In this document: positions 10,730 through 23,800 of the stretch, in pieces
Layout: every line of letters begins with the position of its first letter
Position numbering within the stretch: position 1 is the first letter of the stretch
The notes under the pieces: generated by a model
Database searches by the model: none
The model's input: only the letters and a program-made list of their open reading frames with translations
What the model was told of the DNA's origin: nothing
Program-made: the position numbers and the translations under genes
NCBI RefSeq assembly: GCF_029962835.1
Contig: NC_080577.1
Span: 6,572,001-6,636,000 of the forward strand
Source: Magnolia sinica
Taxonomy: Eukaryota; Streptophyta; Magnoliopsida; Magnoliales; Magnoliaceae
Direction: 5' to 3'
DNA: 64,000 nt

Positions 10730-12330
10730 TCCTTCATTTTCTTTTAAATAACTATTTCTTTTCTATTCGGCGTCTGTATGTAACTTTCACGTTAATCTAT
10801 TCCTTTCTTGCCAACGTGTGATATGTGTAGAACATCGTATCCGTGCCAAAGGTGGGCCACACCATGATGACCAACCCCTTTGTATATCTTGCCGATCCGA
10901 AAATTGAGTAGGCCACATTAGTACGCAGAGTAATACCATTACATGATAGATTGGCCTGATTTAAACATGTTTACACGCTGGTGGGTGAGAAATGGCTGGA
11001 TGTGAAAGATAGTATACAGCTGGTGAATATGGTACTTGATGGGACCGGACCAGACTTCGTGTTCACGATATCAACCGTTTAATCAACTGTGGATGGGCCA
11101 TGACGTCTCGTTTGTTGGGTGTGGACTTATAGTCAATCGAGCTATTTAATCTTACCGTAAGTCTGTTCATCATCCAATTTCGAAATTATGACCCAGTTGG
11201 TAAGACGTGGCCCATTAATTTGACGGTTGCGATCAATAGCCATACCCACTTGTTAGATCCAAGAAAGGTTTTTGTCTTTGGAAAATGCCTGCGTAACTGG
11301 AGCTTAGTACCTACCGGGGTTACTTTTTCGAAGATGGGGAAAAGAATAAAATCGCAAAATCCACGCCGTCCATCAGGCACCTCACCCCTTTTATGGCATT
11401 GATACCAAAAACTAGGCTGATTCAACACTCGGCTGTCCAAACCAAAACAATTTTACTTAAGACCTCTAAATTCATGCATTATGGAATGGATTGGATGACA
11501 TATAAGCACCGCAATAGGCATTAAAAAGATTAATGGTGGCCACTCCATTCCAGATGTTTATCATGTCGTGGCCTACCTAAAGTTAGGATTTTCATGATTT
11601 TTACATCAATGGTCAAGATGAGGCAGTTTTCCTGATGGAGGGTGGTGGATCTCCTGAACATATGCACGTCAGCAAGAATTCGTCTGTATAAACATGTATA
11701 CGCCAGCAATTTCTCTCTTTTACCTTTTCTTCGTTTTGCTTGCGTGGAAAATAGAGACATTCGATCCATGGTCGGCGGGTTGCCAATTCGAATCAATTTT
11801 CAGATCTCGCGTGGAGATAACGGAGATGGGTTTGTTTAGCCTCTGTCGCGACTTAGAATTCGATTGTCTGTCGCGTCCAACTGGGCCCATGCTCTGAGTT
11901 TTTAATGATCGTAACCGTCCATGTTTATATATATGTGCTGTAAAATCTACATTACTAAATAATTTCTGAAATAATTATTTTTAACGTCACTATCCGTAGT
12001 TGTATTTAGAACAATGAAAAGAAAATTTTCAATGGATCGAATTTAAATCTAATAATCAGAGGTGAGATTAATCATTAAAGCGTGATTGAAGTCAATTATT
12101 TCATTTATAGTATTAAATATAATATCTACGGTCCAAATAGTCGTCCCATCTCATCATGTGGGCCCAGTGGCGATAGACGCTTTATTCTTAGTCGCGACAG
12201 ACGCAAGAACAACTATTGAGGGAGAAAAAAAAAAAAAAAACTAATAAGGGGGAAATTTCGCTCTCTCCGCTGGAAGCGAGTTGCGTGTAACAGCCTATTA
12301 CACGGAGCCGTGTAGCACAAAACTCTGTAG
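10730..12330. other. intergenic sequence
   Basis: No coding sequence or complete element is recognised. The sequence is of mixed composition with several GTGGGCC words, and ends with an A-run near 12227-12240. Confidence 0.5.
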
Positions 12331-12332
12331 GG

Positions 12333-12660
12333 CCGAACACTTTGTCCATATAACATCTGCTCCGTCCATCAGTTTTTCCATCTCATGTTAGTTTGAAATC
12401 CCAAAACTGAGGTAGATAAAAATCTTATGTAGTCCACACAGTAAGAAGCAATGGGGATTAAACGCTCATCATTGAAACGCTATTAGGCCCCACCGTGAAG
12501 TTTATAAGCCATCAGACCCATCCATAAGGTGATTTCCACCACGATGAAGGGAAAATACAAATATCAACCTGATTCAAAACTTCTATGGGCCCCAACCGTT
12601 CGTTTCTAACTGTTTCTTGTGGTGCCACCCACCGGAAATTTGAATCAGTCTGATTTTGGT
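12333..12660. mobile_element. diverged palindromic MITE remnant
   Basis: Family blocks are recognisable but degraded: TCCGTCCATCAGTTTTTCC, then a TAGTCCACACAGTAAGAAGCAATGG-like block, GCCCCACCGTGAAG, and AACTTCTATGGGCCCC. The termini are not recognisable and no TSD can be scored. Confidence 0.5.
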
Positions 12661-12821
12661 ATCACTTCTTCACGCGGGCATCGAGGTAGGCCCGACAGAT
12701 TCTGGAGTTCCACGCCCGTTTCCCTCTACGCCGGCTCCTTCACGTATTGAGAGAGAAGCGCGTGGATTTTGTGTTTTGTGGTCGGTGCGATTTTTTTCGT
12801 CGGTGACTCATCTAATCGGTA

Positions 12822-12905
12822 GCGGATTAGGTGCGGCCCTGACCGTGGGGCCCACCTTGATGTATATGCAGTATATTCACGCCGTCCATCCGTTTTTCCA
12901 GATCC
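12822..12905 (+). mobile_element. single arm of palindromic MITE
   Basis: GTAGCGGATTAGGTGCGGCC followed by GACCGTGGGGCCCACCTTG and the CACGCCGTCCATCCG block gives a near-consensus left arm. It breaks off at about 12905 without the central and right parts. Confidence 0.75.
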
Positions 12906-13037
12906 AAGCCTCTAGATTGACAGCCGCGTCTGATTGGTCAACGGGGAGAGTCAGTAGTGAGGACTGGTCTTATACACCTCAATGCCCGGTAGATAAGAGT
13001 ACACCCTCATTTTTTTAAAGTACCCCCACATTGCACG

Positions 13038-13564
13038 GGAAATGGATTGGCTACTCCCCCTGACACCGGGCAATGGCTGGTGGTCGGTGCTCTGTAGGCC
13101 CCACCATGATGTTTGTTTTTCATCCATGCCGTCCATATATTTTTATAGATCATTTTATGGTATGGGACCAAATATTACGTATATACTAATCTCAAGTGGA
13201 CCACATTACAGGAAATAGTGTTGAATGAATGTTGACCATTAAAAACTTTTTGGGGGCCATAAAAGTTTTGAATCAAGCTGATATTTGTTTTTTTCCTACA
13301 ATCTGGGTCTGTATGAACTAATCAACAGATTGGATGTCAAATAAAAGGTACATTGGGCCTTAGGAGGATTTAAATGGGGGATATCCAATCACTATTGTTT
13401 TCCTGTAGTGTGGTCAACCTGAGATTTATATCCCTCTCATTTTTATGATAAAACCATGAAATGATATGTAAAATTGGATGAACGGAATGGATGAAACACA
13501 TACATCATGGTGGGGCCCACAGAGCACCGTGGCTGGTGGCAGGGGGAGTAGCCAATCCGTTTCC
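13038..13564. mobile_element. full-length foldback MITE, 9-bp TSD
   Basis: The terminus GGAAATGGATTGGCTACTCC at 13038 is matched by its reverse complement at the right end (one mismatch in the first 24 bases). The two halves are largely complementary along the whole 527 bp. The flanks are CATTGCACG (13029-13037) and CAACGCACG (13565-13573), matching at 7 of 9. A 9-bp TSD with long terminal inverted repeats is the signature of Mutator-like (MULE) MITEs. It carries no coding sequence. Confidence 0.85.
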
Positions 13565-13573
13565 CAACGCACG

Positions 13574-14044
13574 TATGACCGGCGTGCCACTGTATACGAC
13601 GTTCGAGCCATCTAAAAGTGTGGGCCCATCTTCAATATCATTGAACTCAAGGATCGTTATCATACTTGGATCCACATGTTAAGTAGCTCACACGTGTATA
13701 GAATTAATTCGCTTGCCTTCCCGTGACCGGCCTCTTTCTAATACAAATGACCGGTTTTAGTATTTTCTCTAATGTTCCATGATTTCATAAAATGATACTT
13801 TTCACATTAGCTTTGTGTGTACCATATAAATATACATTTTGGTAAAGGATTCAACTTGCATGGCCCAATAAAGCTTCATAATCTAGACCTTTCAATGGTA
13901 TACTATCTATGATATTTTATCTAAACTATTATGTAAACACCTTACTAAAAATGAGATTAAATTACCTTTCAAACTTTGGTTGAGCCTCGATAAAATTATT
14001 TATGGGCAATTTGAAGACCCTTGAAAATTTAAGGGATCAAAGGA
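13574..14044. other. intergenic sequence
   Basis: AT-rich non-coding DNA between a MITE and a solo LTR. Nothing is recognised beyond the TSD base pairs of its neighbours. Confidence 0.5.
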
Positions 14045-14049
14045 ATATG

Positions 14050-16112
14050 TGTAACAATCCTAAATTTTGGTACATTATAAAAAAATTAAATTAAATATTT
14101 AAAGATTTTATTTTTAAATAAAAAATAAAAACAAGTCAATAGTTGAGTTGGTAGTGAAATTCTTAATTGAGAGAGAGGTTTAGGGATCGATTCTTAAAGT
14201 AGTAATAATAAATTTTTTTATTTTAAATATCATAAAAAAATTCAAATTCAGGATAAGGGAGGATGTGCTTATCCTATCTTATGAGAATTTTCTTTAAAAA
14301 GGGATACGAAAAGTTTCTGCATTAAAAAAAAAAAGGAGATAGGAAGCCCTAAAGTAAAAGGAAGATTAAATTCTAAGAAGGCTCGATCAGGTAAGTTCTA
14401 ATCGTTAGATCTTTTTAACTTTTTATTATGTTGTTAATTTCTTCTTGATCTATACAATGGATGGCGTGGATCATCCACACCATCATTGTATAGGTGTGTA
14501 GAGTCAATTTTAATAAAGTGATGTTTTTATGATTTTGGTCTAATTAGTAATATTTTAGGAATAAATTAAATGGATGAAATCTGATTATGCTAAGATAGAT
14601 CTGTACGGATCATATGATCCTTAAGGCCAAAATATACAAGGACCATAATTTTTAGATCAATTTAACAATCAGATAGGCTACATTAGTCAGATCTAAAAGT
14701 GTTTAATAAAGGAATCTTAGATTTTTGCGCAAGTGTTGGTATCACTTGGTGTAGAAGGTCGAGATGGGTCATCGGTGTATGTGTGGTTAGATCCACACCA
14801 TCCATCTAATGTGTAGAGGCAAAACATGATACTACCTCAAGAATCTGAATGATCTGACCATTCGATGGACCACCCCAATCAAGTAATTATCATTCAATTT
14901 TATAATATTAAAAAGGAGAAAAAAAATAGAATAGAAATTTTAATTATTTGATTATTTTGGATCTGGCCACCTAGGATGTTAATCAGAGGTGGGCCCCACC
15001 ATGTAATAAAAACATATGAATAATAATGTTGTTGATATAACTGATAGGATTTTTGAATTCAAACCAACATAATTACCTTGTGGATTTATACTACCAGACT
15101 CAGGTGAGTAACCCAACTTGTCTCATAATTCATTAAAATTAAAATAAATCATTGTGATTGTTTAATTGATTTACTGGTTTGAATATTTTGATATGATAAT
15201 TGTACGATAAATTTATATATGAATATTTTAATCGAGACAACTATGCCAAATATGAAAAATATGCATTTACATATCATCCTTCATTTATTACATTGCATAA
15301 TGCATGGTCGATCCTAGGGGCCCTCCCTGGAAGAAATGTCGATCCTGGTAGAGCGTTACCAGATGCGGGTTACGCCCAAGCCCACCGAAAGGTGGAAGCC
15401 TACCCAACGGGTGGATGCGGGTTGACGACCTCCAACCCAAGCAGATGGACGATCATCCCATCTGATGCATTCATATATCATTTTACATTTATATCATTGT
15501 ACATGTATTTATGTATTATTTTAATTGCTATGATTATGAACCATGCTAGGTTTTATCACTAAGCCTGGCCAGCTTACATTTTTATTGATGGAAAAACCGT
15601 ACAGAGGAGCCATTAGCAGATGATGTGACGCAAGAATCGGAAGGATCTACTGTACCTGAACACGACCTGCTTGAAACATGGCCATACCTATCCAAGGATG
15701 AAGTGGCGGTATTGGAAAATTTTTAATTATATGTTTTATTTTGTTAGCACAGTTTAATTAACGAATAATGCATACTGGCATTTATTTTGAGACTTTAAGC
15801 AATTATTTAGATTTATTTCTTTGTAATAATGTTAGCATGGAATAAATATCATTATATTATAATGGTATAATAAATTAATAATTTTAAGGTTCATTTTATT
15901 TTAAGAGTCGTCAAGATTTATATATGTTTAGTTGATTGGTGCTAAGTATTATGCATGTGTGATTGAGATTATGGTGGACCTTATATTGAATATAATTATT
16001 ATCTCTGATTAAACTGATTAATGAATTAAATTAGTACACTTTGTGTACGAGTTACAAACTGAAACTCGAGTCTGAGGGTGCACACTCTGTACTCGGATTT
16101 CGGGGCGTGACA
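14050..16112 (+). mobile_element. solo LTR, 2.06 kb, TSD ATATG
   Basis: It starts TGTAACAATCCTAAATTTTG and ends TTTCGGGGCGTGACA, with perfect 5-bp TSDs ATATG at 14045-14049 and 16113-16117. The termini and length resemble LTRs of Del/Tekay-type chromoviral Gypsy elements, but that lineage is inferred from memory of terminal wording. No primer site, internal domain or second LTR in the same orientation is present, so it is a solo LTR left by LTR-LTR recombination. A relative lies in inverted orientation at 16254-18361. A GC-rich conserved block at about 15300-15470 is shared with that copy. Open frames here are not coding. Confidence 0.88.
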
Positions 16113-16253
16113 ATATGAGTACCGGCACCTCATAAAAATAATCAATAGACATGATCAACATATTCAAAACCTAACGAATCAAATCCTAGATGATCATCTA
16201 AACTCTATAGAAAATCATATTTATGCCTTATTTTAAAATAAGTTATATTAATC

Positions 16254-18361
16254 TGCCACACCCTGAAATTTGAATATAAAGTGTGTACCCTTAGATCCGA
16301 GTTTTGAGTCGTAACTCGTACACAAAGTGTACTAATTTCATTCCATTATACGATTACTAAGAGGCAAAAGTAATATTTATTTTTATATTTTAACTAGGTC
16401 CATTCACAATCATTCACACAAATGATTTAAGCAACAACATCCGTTCATTCTCAACATTTATATACATTCAATTTGCATAAATTAGGCATCATTCATCAGT
16501 CGATAGAACTTGCTACAGACCTAGAACAATTCAATTAAATAAAACCAATCAAATACTTAAAAATCCTACAACTAATACCATAATTCATTATATATAAATC
16601 AGATCATCATAACAAAGAAAATTCTAAATAATTAATTAGGAACGATCCAAATGTGGTCAATTCTTCTCCTGACAGATACGATCACGTCTCACGGGTGTCG
16701 TGCACCAGTTCAGTCAGAACTTCTTGTTCATGTGCCAACTCATCAGTTTATTTCTTATCTGTATGATTTTTCCATTAATGAAAAGGTAAGCTGGTTAGGC
16801 TTAGTGAAATAATCCAACATGGTTCATAATCATAGCAATTAAAATAATATAAGTATTAAATATAACCATGTGTGCACAATGATATTGATGCAATGATGTA
16901 TAAATGCATCAGATGGGATGATCGTCCATCTACTTGGGTTGGAGGTCGTCAACCCGCATTCACTCGTTGGGTAGGCTTCCACCTTTTGGTAGGCTTAGGC
17001 ATAACCCACATCTGGTAACGCTCTACCAGGATGAACATTTCTTTCAGGGAGGGCCCCTAGGATCGACCATGCATTATGTAAATGCAATGAATGATGAATA
17101 ATGTATGAATGTATCATTTTCATAACTGTCATAGATATTTGTCTTGATAAGAACATTCATATATGAATGTAATGTACAATTATCATAGCCATGTAATTTG
17201 GCACAAATTAATAAGTGATTTACTGTAACATACAATATTGTAACAAAACACTTAAATCAATATATCAAACAATCAAACAATCACAAATAATTTATTTTAA
17301 TTCCAATGAATTATGAAACACGTTGGGTTACTCACCTGAGTCTGGTAATGTAGAATCCATAGGACAATTAGATTGGTTTGAATTCAGAGATCCTATTAGT
17401 TATATCAACAATATTATTATTCATCTGATTATATTACACGGTGGGGTCCACCTTTGATATACATCTTAGGTGGTCAAACCTTAAATGATCAAATAATTAA
17501 AATTATGTGTTTATTAGATTTAATTATAAAAATTTAGATTTTCTTTTTAAGATCCTGAAATTGAATGTCAAATAATTAATCGGGGTGACTCGTCAGATGA
17601 TTAGATCATCTGGATTCTTGAGGTCTTGACATATTTTGTCTCTACACATTGGATGAATGGTGTGGATCTAACCATATATACATCGATGTCCCATCTTGAC
17701 TTTCTACACTAAGTGATATCAATCAGTTGCGCAGAAATCCAAAATTTTCTTATTAAACATTTATAAATCTTACTAGTGTGGCTTATCCGATGGTTAGATC
17801 GATTTGAAATTTAAAGCTTTGTTATCTTTGGTGCTTCGGATCAAAGGACCCGTTGATCTATCTTAACACAATCAGATTCCATCCATTAAATTTATTCCAA
17901 AAATATTATTGATCAGATCTGAAATTATAACGCATCACTTTGTTAAAATTTTCTTTACACACTTATACAATGATCTTATGAATGATCCACATCATCCATT
18001 GTAAAGATCAGGAATAAATTAACAACATAATAAAAAATTAAAAAAATCTAAGGGTTAAAACTTACTTATCAAGCCCTCTTAGAATCTCTTCTCCCTATTT
18101 TTTCTTTCTTATGCAGAAACCTTTGTGTATCCCTTTTTAAAGAAACTTCTCTTGATAAGATAGGATGAGCACATCTTCCCTTATTTTGAATTTGAAATTT
18201 TTTAATGGTATTTAATAAAAAAAATTATTATTACTACTCCAAAAATACTAAGAATGTCTCTACCAACTCAACTATTGACTTATTTTTATTTTTTATTTAA
18301 AAATAAATTATTTAATTATTTATTTTAATTTTTTAATGCACCAAAATTTAGGGTCATTACA
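16254..18361 (-). mobile_element. second solo LTR of same family, inverted
   Basis: On the minus strand it begins TGTAATGACCCTAAATTTTG, matching the start of the copy at 14050, and ends GGGTGTGGCA. Flanks are TAATC (16249-16253) and TTATC (18362-18366), 4 of 5 matching. The conserved GC-rich block lies at about 16890-17080. The copies appear about 85-90% alike by eye over long stretches. Independent TSDs show two separate insertions rather than an inversion within one element. Confidence 0.85.
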
Positions 18362-18366
18362 TTATC

Positions 18367-18999
18367 CAACCCGTAAAGTATAAAAAATTTAAATAGGTGG
18401 CATCTTCGGCATCTCCTGTAACCCACCAATGAGCCTTATCGATGAAATAAAACCACCTAACTCACACGCTTGCAGTGAAATGATGGTGACATCATCACTT
18501 TTACTTTTGTTTTCCAAAACAATAAGTGTCAAGGAACCCATTTTATCCAACAAAATGGTCCTAAGCCTATAGCAAACCAACGACCACTTGACATACTTTA
18601 TATCTAACCAAGATCATGTCCTAGCTTCTCAAATGCTAAAATCTCAAGGTAAGGATATGTGTCGCATTGTCGACTCACTATAAGCCAATGATCTCAAATA
18701 ATAAATTTGTCACTGCAGCTGCCATTCTGGAGGTCAAGAGATAGGCAGAGATAGAGGAGGCCAAGAGAGAATTGAGAGAAATGTTGGAAGTGGGACCTTT
18801 TCTCCGAAGGCTTTAGAGAGTCTTGATTGATGGTGAAGCCCTACCCAACTTAGGAGGCTAGAAAACAAACTACTAAATAAGACATTAAAGTAAAGCCTAT
18901 GATTGAAATCAGAGATATTTGATCGTCTATTTAATTTTGAACAAAAAAGGGTGATTGATATCTCATTTTCTTTCTCACATTTCAATCAAGTTTGGATCA
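18367..18999. other. unassigned sequence left of Gypsy element
   Basis: It contains a 63-codon minus-strand frame (18389-18580) that I do not recognise and that has no supporting motif. The rest looks non-coding. Before the Gypsy insertion this DNA was continuous with that beginning at 29445. Confidence 0.4.
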
Positions 19000-19004
19000 C
19001 ATTT

Positions 19005-19705
19005 TGAAGTAGGGATGAACGTGATGAGGATAACTACTCCGAATCCATGGAGCTTCTCTGGACTCCTCACAGAGACTTCTCGAATCCACGAGGAAAGAAA
19101 GCAGAAAATAAAAATAAATTCTAATAAATTTGAAATTGATTAATTCCTGAATAAAAATGAGTTCACAACCCTTTAAATAGGGGTACCAAGCAAGAAAGAA
19201 ATCAGAATTAAACTACAACTCAAACTCCTAGAATCCGCGACTTACTATAAATATTAAACTTACTATTTATAGACGGTCGTGATGTCTACTAGTGCGCAAG
19301 GTTTTCGGCCAAAAATAGTAAGTGTCCTATTTGGCTTTCACTAAACCGTTCTCCTAATTATTCTACGCTCTTTTCACGTTGGGCGCAACTCCTAAAGCCC
19401 TACGGATGAAGAGTTATAATCAAACTAAAACTTACTATTTATAGTAAAAACGAAATTAAAACAGGGAAACGACCGTCGATCCAGGGGTTTTTTGCAATTC
19501 CGGGCTACGCAACCCAGCATAGCTGGGTTGGTTGGCCAAAGTAGCTCGTTCTACCCCAAAATCATATATTTTACATCAGATAACTCATTCCGGATTGCGA
19601 GATACGCTCGATCTAAAATCCGATGGTCCGGATCGCTTTTATCGTCGACCGAGCCTTTTCTGATCCATCTTGGCCATGAAACTGTTCGCGACTCGCTCTA
19701 CATCA
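19005..19705 (-). repeat. 3' LTR of the Gypsy element (uninterrupted)
   Basis: 701 bp, beginning TGATGTAGAGCGAGTCGCG on the minus strand and ending CCCTACTTCA at the TSD. It keeps the uninterrupted AAAAATAGTAAGTGTCC site (around 19310-19327), showing the sequence before the MITE entered the other LTR. The polyprotein stop codon (19639) lies inside it. Confidence 0.93.
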
Positions 19706-20850
19706 GTCCCCTCCACTTCAAAAGAACTCGTCCTCGAGTTCTCATCTTGCTCTGGTTCATGATACTTGGTCAGGTCCGCGACGTTGAAAGTCCGTGAGAT
19801 CGCTATGTCATCTGGAAGATCAACAACATAAGTATTGTCATTGATCTTTCGAATGATTGGGACGGGTCCAATCTTCTTATTTTTTAACTTGTTGTACGTC
19901 CCGGTTGGAAATCTCTCTTTGTGCAGATGGACCATAACGCAGTCGCCCACCTCGAACACTTTTTGTCACCGATGCTTGTCCACTTGTTCCTTGTACTTCT
20001 CGTTCGAGGCATGTAGCTTGATCTGCACTTCTGCATGGATGCCCATGATCTTGTTGGCCATATGTTCTACTGCAATGATCGTGCTTGGGTGCTTGGGTAG
20101 AGGGACCAAGTCAAGTGTGTGGCGAGGCACTCGTTCGTAGATAATCTGAAACGGTGATCTCCCTGTCGAGCGGTTCACCATGTTGTTGAATGCAAACTTT
20201 GCTTGAGACAAGGCCAAATCCCACTGCTTCGATTTTTCTCCTGAAATACATTGAAGGAGGTTTCCCAACGTACGATTCACAACTTCGGTCTGCCCATCAG
20301 TTTGTGGGTGGTAAGCACTGCTGAATTGAAGTCATGTATTGAATTGATTCCATAAAGTTCGCCAAAAGTGGCTAATGAACTTCGTGTCACGATCGGAAGT
20401 AATGATCTTGGGGACCCCGTATAACCGTATGACCTCCCTGAAAAATAAATTCACCACGTGTGTTGCATCAAGGGTCTTCTTGCATGGGATAAAGTGCGCC
20501 ATCTTTGAGAAACGATCTATCACCACGAACACCGAATCCATGCCGCGTTGTGTTCCTGAGAGACCAAGCATGAAGTCCATTGATAAATCCTCCTAAAGAC
20601 TGTCAGGCACAGGTAACGGGGTATAGAGGCCCGTATTCTGAGATTGTCCCTTGGAGGTCTAAAAAATATGACAACGTTATACTGCTTATCCCACATCGCG
20701 TACTAATTGCGGCCAGTAATACCGCTCTTCCACAAGAGCTCGCGTCTTGTTTCTCCCCAGGTGTCCACCGAAGCCACCTCCATGTAGCTCCTGAATAATC
20801 TGCTCCCTCAGAGAACTTTGGGGGATGCACAATCGATTACCTTTGAAGAG
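19639..20850 (-). pseudogene. Gypsy integrase and C-terminal domain, frameshifted
   Basis: The catalytic core is recognisable: [15 protein letters not shown], then [12 protein letters not shown] (around 20332-20580), and a conserved QTE segment carrying the third acidic residue near 20300. Thus all three D, D, E residues remain, but the pieces lie in different frames with a break near 20300-20335. The following NRTLGNLL and STGRSPFQIIYERVPRHTLD segments lie at 19966-20280. The tail (19639-19959) has the FEVGDCVMVHLHKERFP fold and a VVDLPDD..FNVADL motif, as in plant chromoviruses, and ends within the 3' LTR. It would have inserted the cDNA into the genome; this copy cannot make a continuous enzyme. 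Confidence 0.88.
19706..19719 (-). other. polypurine tract of the Gypsy element
   Basis: GAAGTGGAGGGGAC on the minus strand directly precedes the 3' LTR start TGATGTAG, the expected place for plus-strand DNA priming. Confidence 0.85.
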
Positions 20851-20859
20851 AAAATTGTC

Positions 20860-22860
20860 CTATATATGAAGGTCACTGGGGTGACCTTCTTTGCACTTCA
20901 TCCAAGAATTTTTGAAGTCCTCATCTTCGGCATACAGCTCCTTGAGACAGTCGAAGCCGACTACCTTGTTGCTCATCGTAACTAGAAGTGATGCACGACG
21001 GCTAAGTGCATCAGCCACCTTGTTTTGCTGCCCTAACTTATGCTTCAGAACGAATATGAATTCCTGTAAAAACGCAACCCATCTAGCTTGTACACGATTC
21101 ACGTTAGTCTGACTATTAATAAACTTTAATGCTTGATGGTCAGTGTACAAAATAAACTCTCTTTGAATCAGATAATGCGGCTAATGTTGCAGCACCTGAA
21201 CAACCGCATACAACTCAAGCTCATAAGTCAACCACTTCTTTCGGGCTTCGCTGAGCTTCTCGCTTTAGAAGGCTATCGGCCTGCCTTCCTTTGATAATAC
21301 TCCACCAATTTCGATGTATGAAGCGTCACACTCAACCTCAAACAAATTGTCGAAATTAGGAAGAACTAATACCGGTGTTGTAGACAAACGATGCTTGATC
21401 TCATGAAAGCTCTTGTTAGCTTTATCGATCCACTGGAACGGTCCTTTTTTCATGCAATCTGTTATAGGCGCGACTATAATGTGAAAATCTCGCACAAATC
21501 GATGATAGAAGGTCGCCAACTCGTGAAAACTCCTCACCTCATGAATGTTTGTCGGGATCAGCCATTCCCTAATAGCTCGCACTTTTTCATCGTCCACATG
21601 AATGCTTGTGGACGTTACAACAAATCCTAAAAACAATAGGCTGTCAGTTAAAAAACTACACTTTTTCAAGTTGAGGTACAACTTGTTAATTTGTAGGACC
21701 TGTAGCGCCTGCCTGAGATGTTTCCTATGCTCCGCCTCATCCTGACTATATATCAATATGTCATCAAAATATACTACTACAAATCGGCCAGTGAACGGTT
21801 TTAGAACTTGATTCATCAAATGCATAAAAGTACTTGGTGCGTTCGATAGGTCGAAGGGCATGATCAGCCACTCATACAACCCTTCCTTGGTCTTGAATGC
21901 CGTTTTCCACTCATCACCGGGTCGAATACGAATCTGATAGTACCCACTCCTTAGATCTAGTTTAGAGAACACCTTGGCCCCTTCTAACGTATCGAGCATG
22001 TCATCTAACCGTGGTATTGAGAACCGATATTTGATGGTAATTTTGTTGATTGCCCGGCTGTCGACACACATGCGCCAGCTTTTATCTTTTTTTTTGGCGT
22101 TAATAATACTGGTACGGCACATGGGCTCATGCTCTCTCTCAAGAGACCTGTACGGATCAATTCCTCCACTTGCCCTTGAAGTATCTCACATTCCTTCGGA
22201 CTCATTCGATAACGAAGGCGGTTGGACAGGCTAGCCCTAGGGACGAGGTCTATGTGATGTTGGATGTCCCTCATGGGGAGCAATCCATCAGGTAAATCCC
22301 CAGGCCAGACTTCTTTGAATTCATTTAGCAACAGTCTTAAACTTGGAGGGATGTTTGAGGGTTCCTCTTCCTCGCCTTTCACCACTACGGCGTATACCTC
22401 GCCGGTTTCCTTGGATTCCTTCATGAAATTCCGAATGGTTAAGAGGGAACTCCCCTCCAATTTAGAGGCTTCAGGGTGGTTCTCTGGTGCCATGGGGGCA
22501 ATGATTATTTTTCGACTATCATTGACAAATACGTAGACATTATCTCGTCCCCGATGGGTCGCATCATGGTTCGACTGTCAGGGTCGACCGAGTAACATAT
22601 GACAAGCTTCCATATCGACCATGTCACAAAGTATTTGATCCTTATAATTTTTGCTAATTGAAAACGAGATAGTGCATTGTTCAATTACCCTGGTCTCATT
22701 CACCTTTTTTATCTAAACAATTGACTACGGGGAAGGATGTTTCATCGTTGGTATCCTTAACTTATCCACCATCACTCTCGAGACGATGTTCTCGCTACTA
22801 CTATTGTCTATGATCACATCACAGACTTTTCTATTGATGGTGCACTAAGTACGAAATATA
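20860..22860 (-). pseudogene. Gypsy protease, reverse transcriptase and RNase H, broken
   Basis: The protease region (about 22560-22850) retains an IID..SSSENIVS motif, but the catalytic Asp-Ser-Gly appears as Asp-Asn-Ser, and stops occur. Reverse transcriptase spans 21265-22493 with [25 protein letters not shown] and the catalytic YFDD box (near 21760). Its frame shifts at a nine-T homopolymer (22087-22095). MPFDL replaces the usual MPFGL. RNase H (20860-21265) shows YTDHQALKF and KVADALSRR, with a stop between it and the reverse transcriptase. Family identity is secure; the gene is non-functional. Confidence 0.9.
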
Positions 22861-22865
22861 TTATG

Positions 22866-23795
22866 TCACTGTGGATGTAATTCCTTTCGTAGGGCATACA
22901 GTAATCGCCTCACAACTAGAAATTCGCCATGATCCTCGCCCGTAACTTCATCGTCACCTGCTATTTCTTCATTTATTTGTTCATGTTCATCAAAGTGATG
23001 GTCTACTTCTACGGCCTCATCTTCAGTACCCCCTTCATTTATAGTCAAGTGTGCTGAAGGACGTTGAGGACAAGTGTTTGATAAGTGGCCTGGTTGGCCA
23101 CAACGGTAACAATTGTTCGACCTTGGCCGAGCATAAGGATTTGGAATCCTACTCGGACCCGCTGTTGTGGGTGCTGCACGTTGAGGTCTAGATGAGCCGC
23201 TCCCCGTATCACGGTTTGCGGTTGTAAGAAGTTGAGGTACTGGATCTTTTTCTCGTGGCAGCACTGGATCCTACGTGGAACCCGTCATGGGGGGTTGAGT
23301 TGAAGGATATAGATGAGCAGGAGCTCTTGCAAGTTATGTTTCTGCCCTACCTGCCAATTAAACTGCTTCATCCACGGTCCCAACTAGGTACATCTGAACT
23401 CGGTCCTAAATTGTCGGTTGCAACCCACCTATAAATCATGCCACATTCTGTGACTCAGATTCTGACAGATCGTTTCGTGTAGCCAATCATTGAAATTCTT
23501 CAGTGTAATCTGTGACAGTTTGATTTTCTTGTCTGCAATTTTGATATTGCTGGAATAATATCTGCTCATAATCACTAGGAAGAAATCTTGATCGAAGAAG
23601 ACATCTCATCCGTGGCCATGATGAGATGGACGCCTTATTCTGGCAGGCTCGTGAGAGTTGTAATTGTTCCCACCATGCAGAAGCACCAGATTTTAATTTA
23701 AACGTTATCAATTTTACCCTTTTATGATCTGACACGTCCATGTAATCAAAATATCTCTCTACTTCGGCTAGCCAATCGAGAAAATCTTTTATACG
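22866..23795 (-). pseudogene. Gypsy gag, C-terminal part with zinc knuckle
   Basis: The capsid-type segment FLDWLAEVERYFDYM..WWEQL (23487-23795) is followed by several in-frame stops. The zinc knuckle CYRCGQPGHLSNTC (CX2CX4HX4C, around 23090-23130) precedes an acidic linker. The upstream end at 23795 is where the 3.9 kb insertion splits gag; the first few codons of the apparent frame beyond it come from the inserted element. Confidence 0.9.
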
Positions 23796-23800
23796 TAATA

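Noticed and set aside
15200..15562. 120-codon plus-strand frame
   Set aside because: It lies wholly within a solo LTR and its inverted partner does not keep the frame.
18389..18580. 63-codon minus-strand frame
   Set aside because: No motif, no recognised family and no flanking gene signals; left as unassigned sequence.
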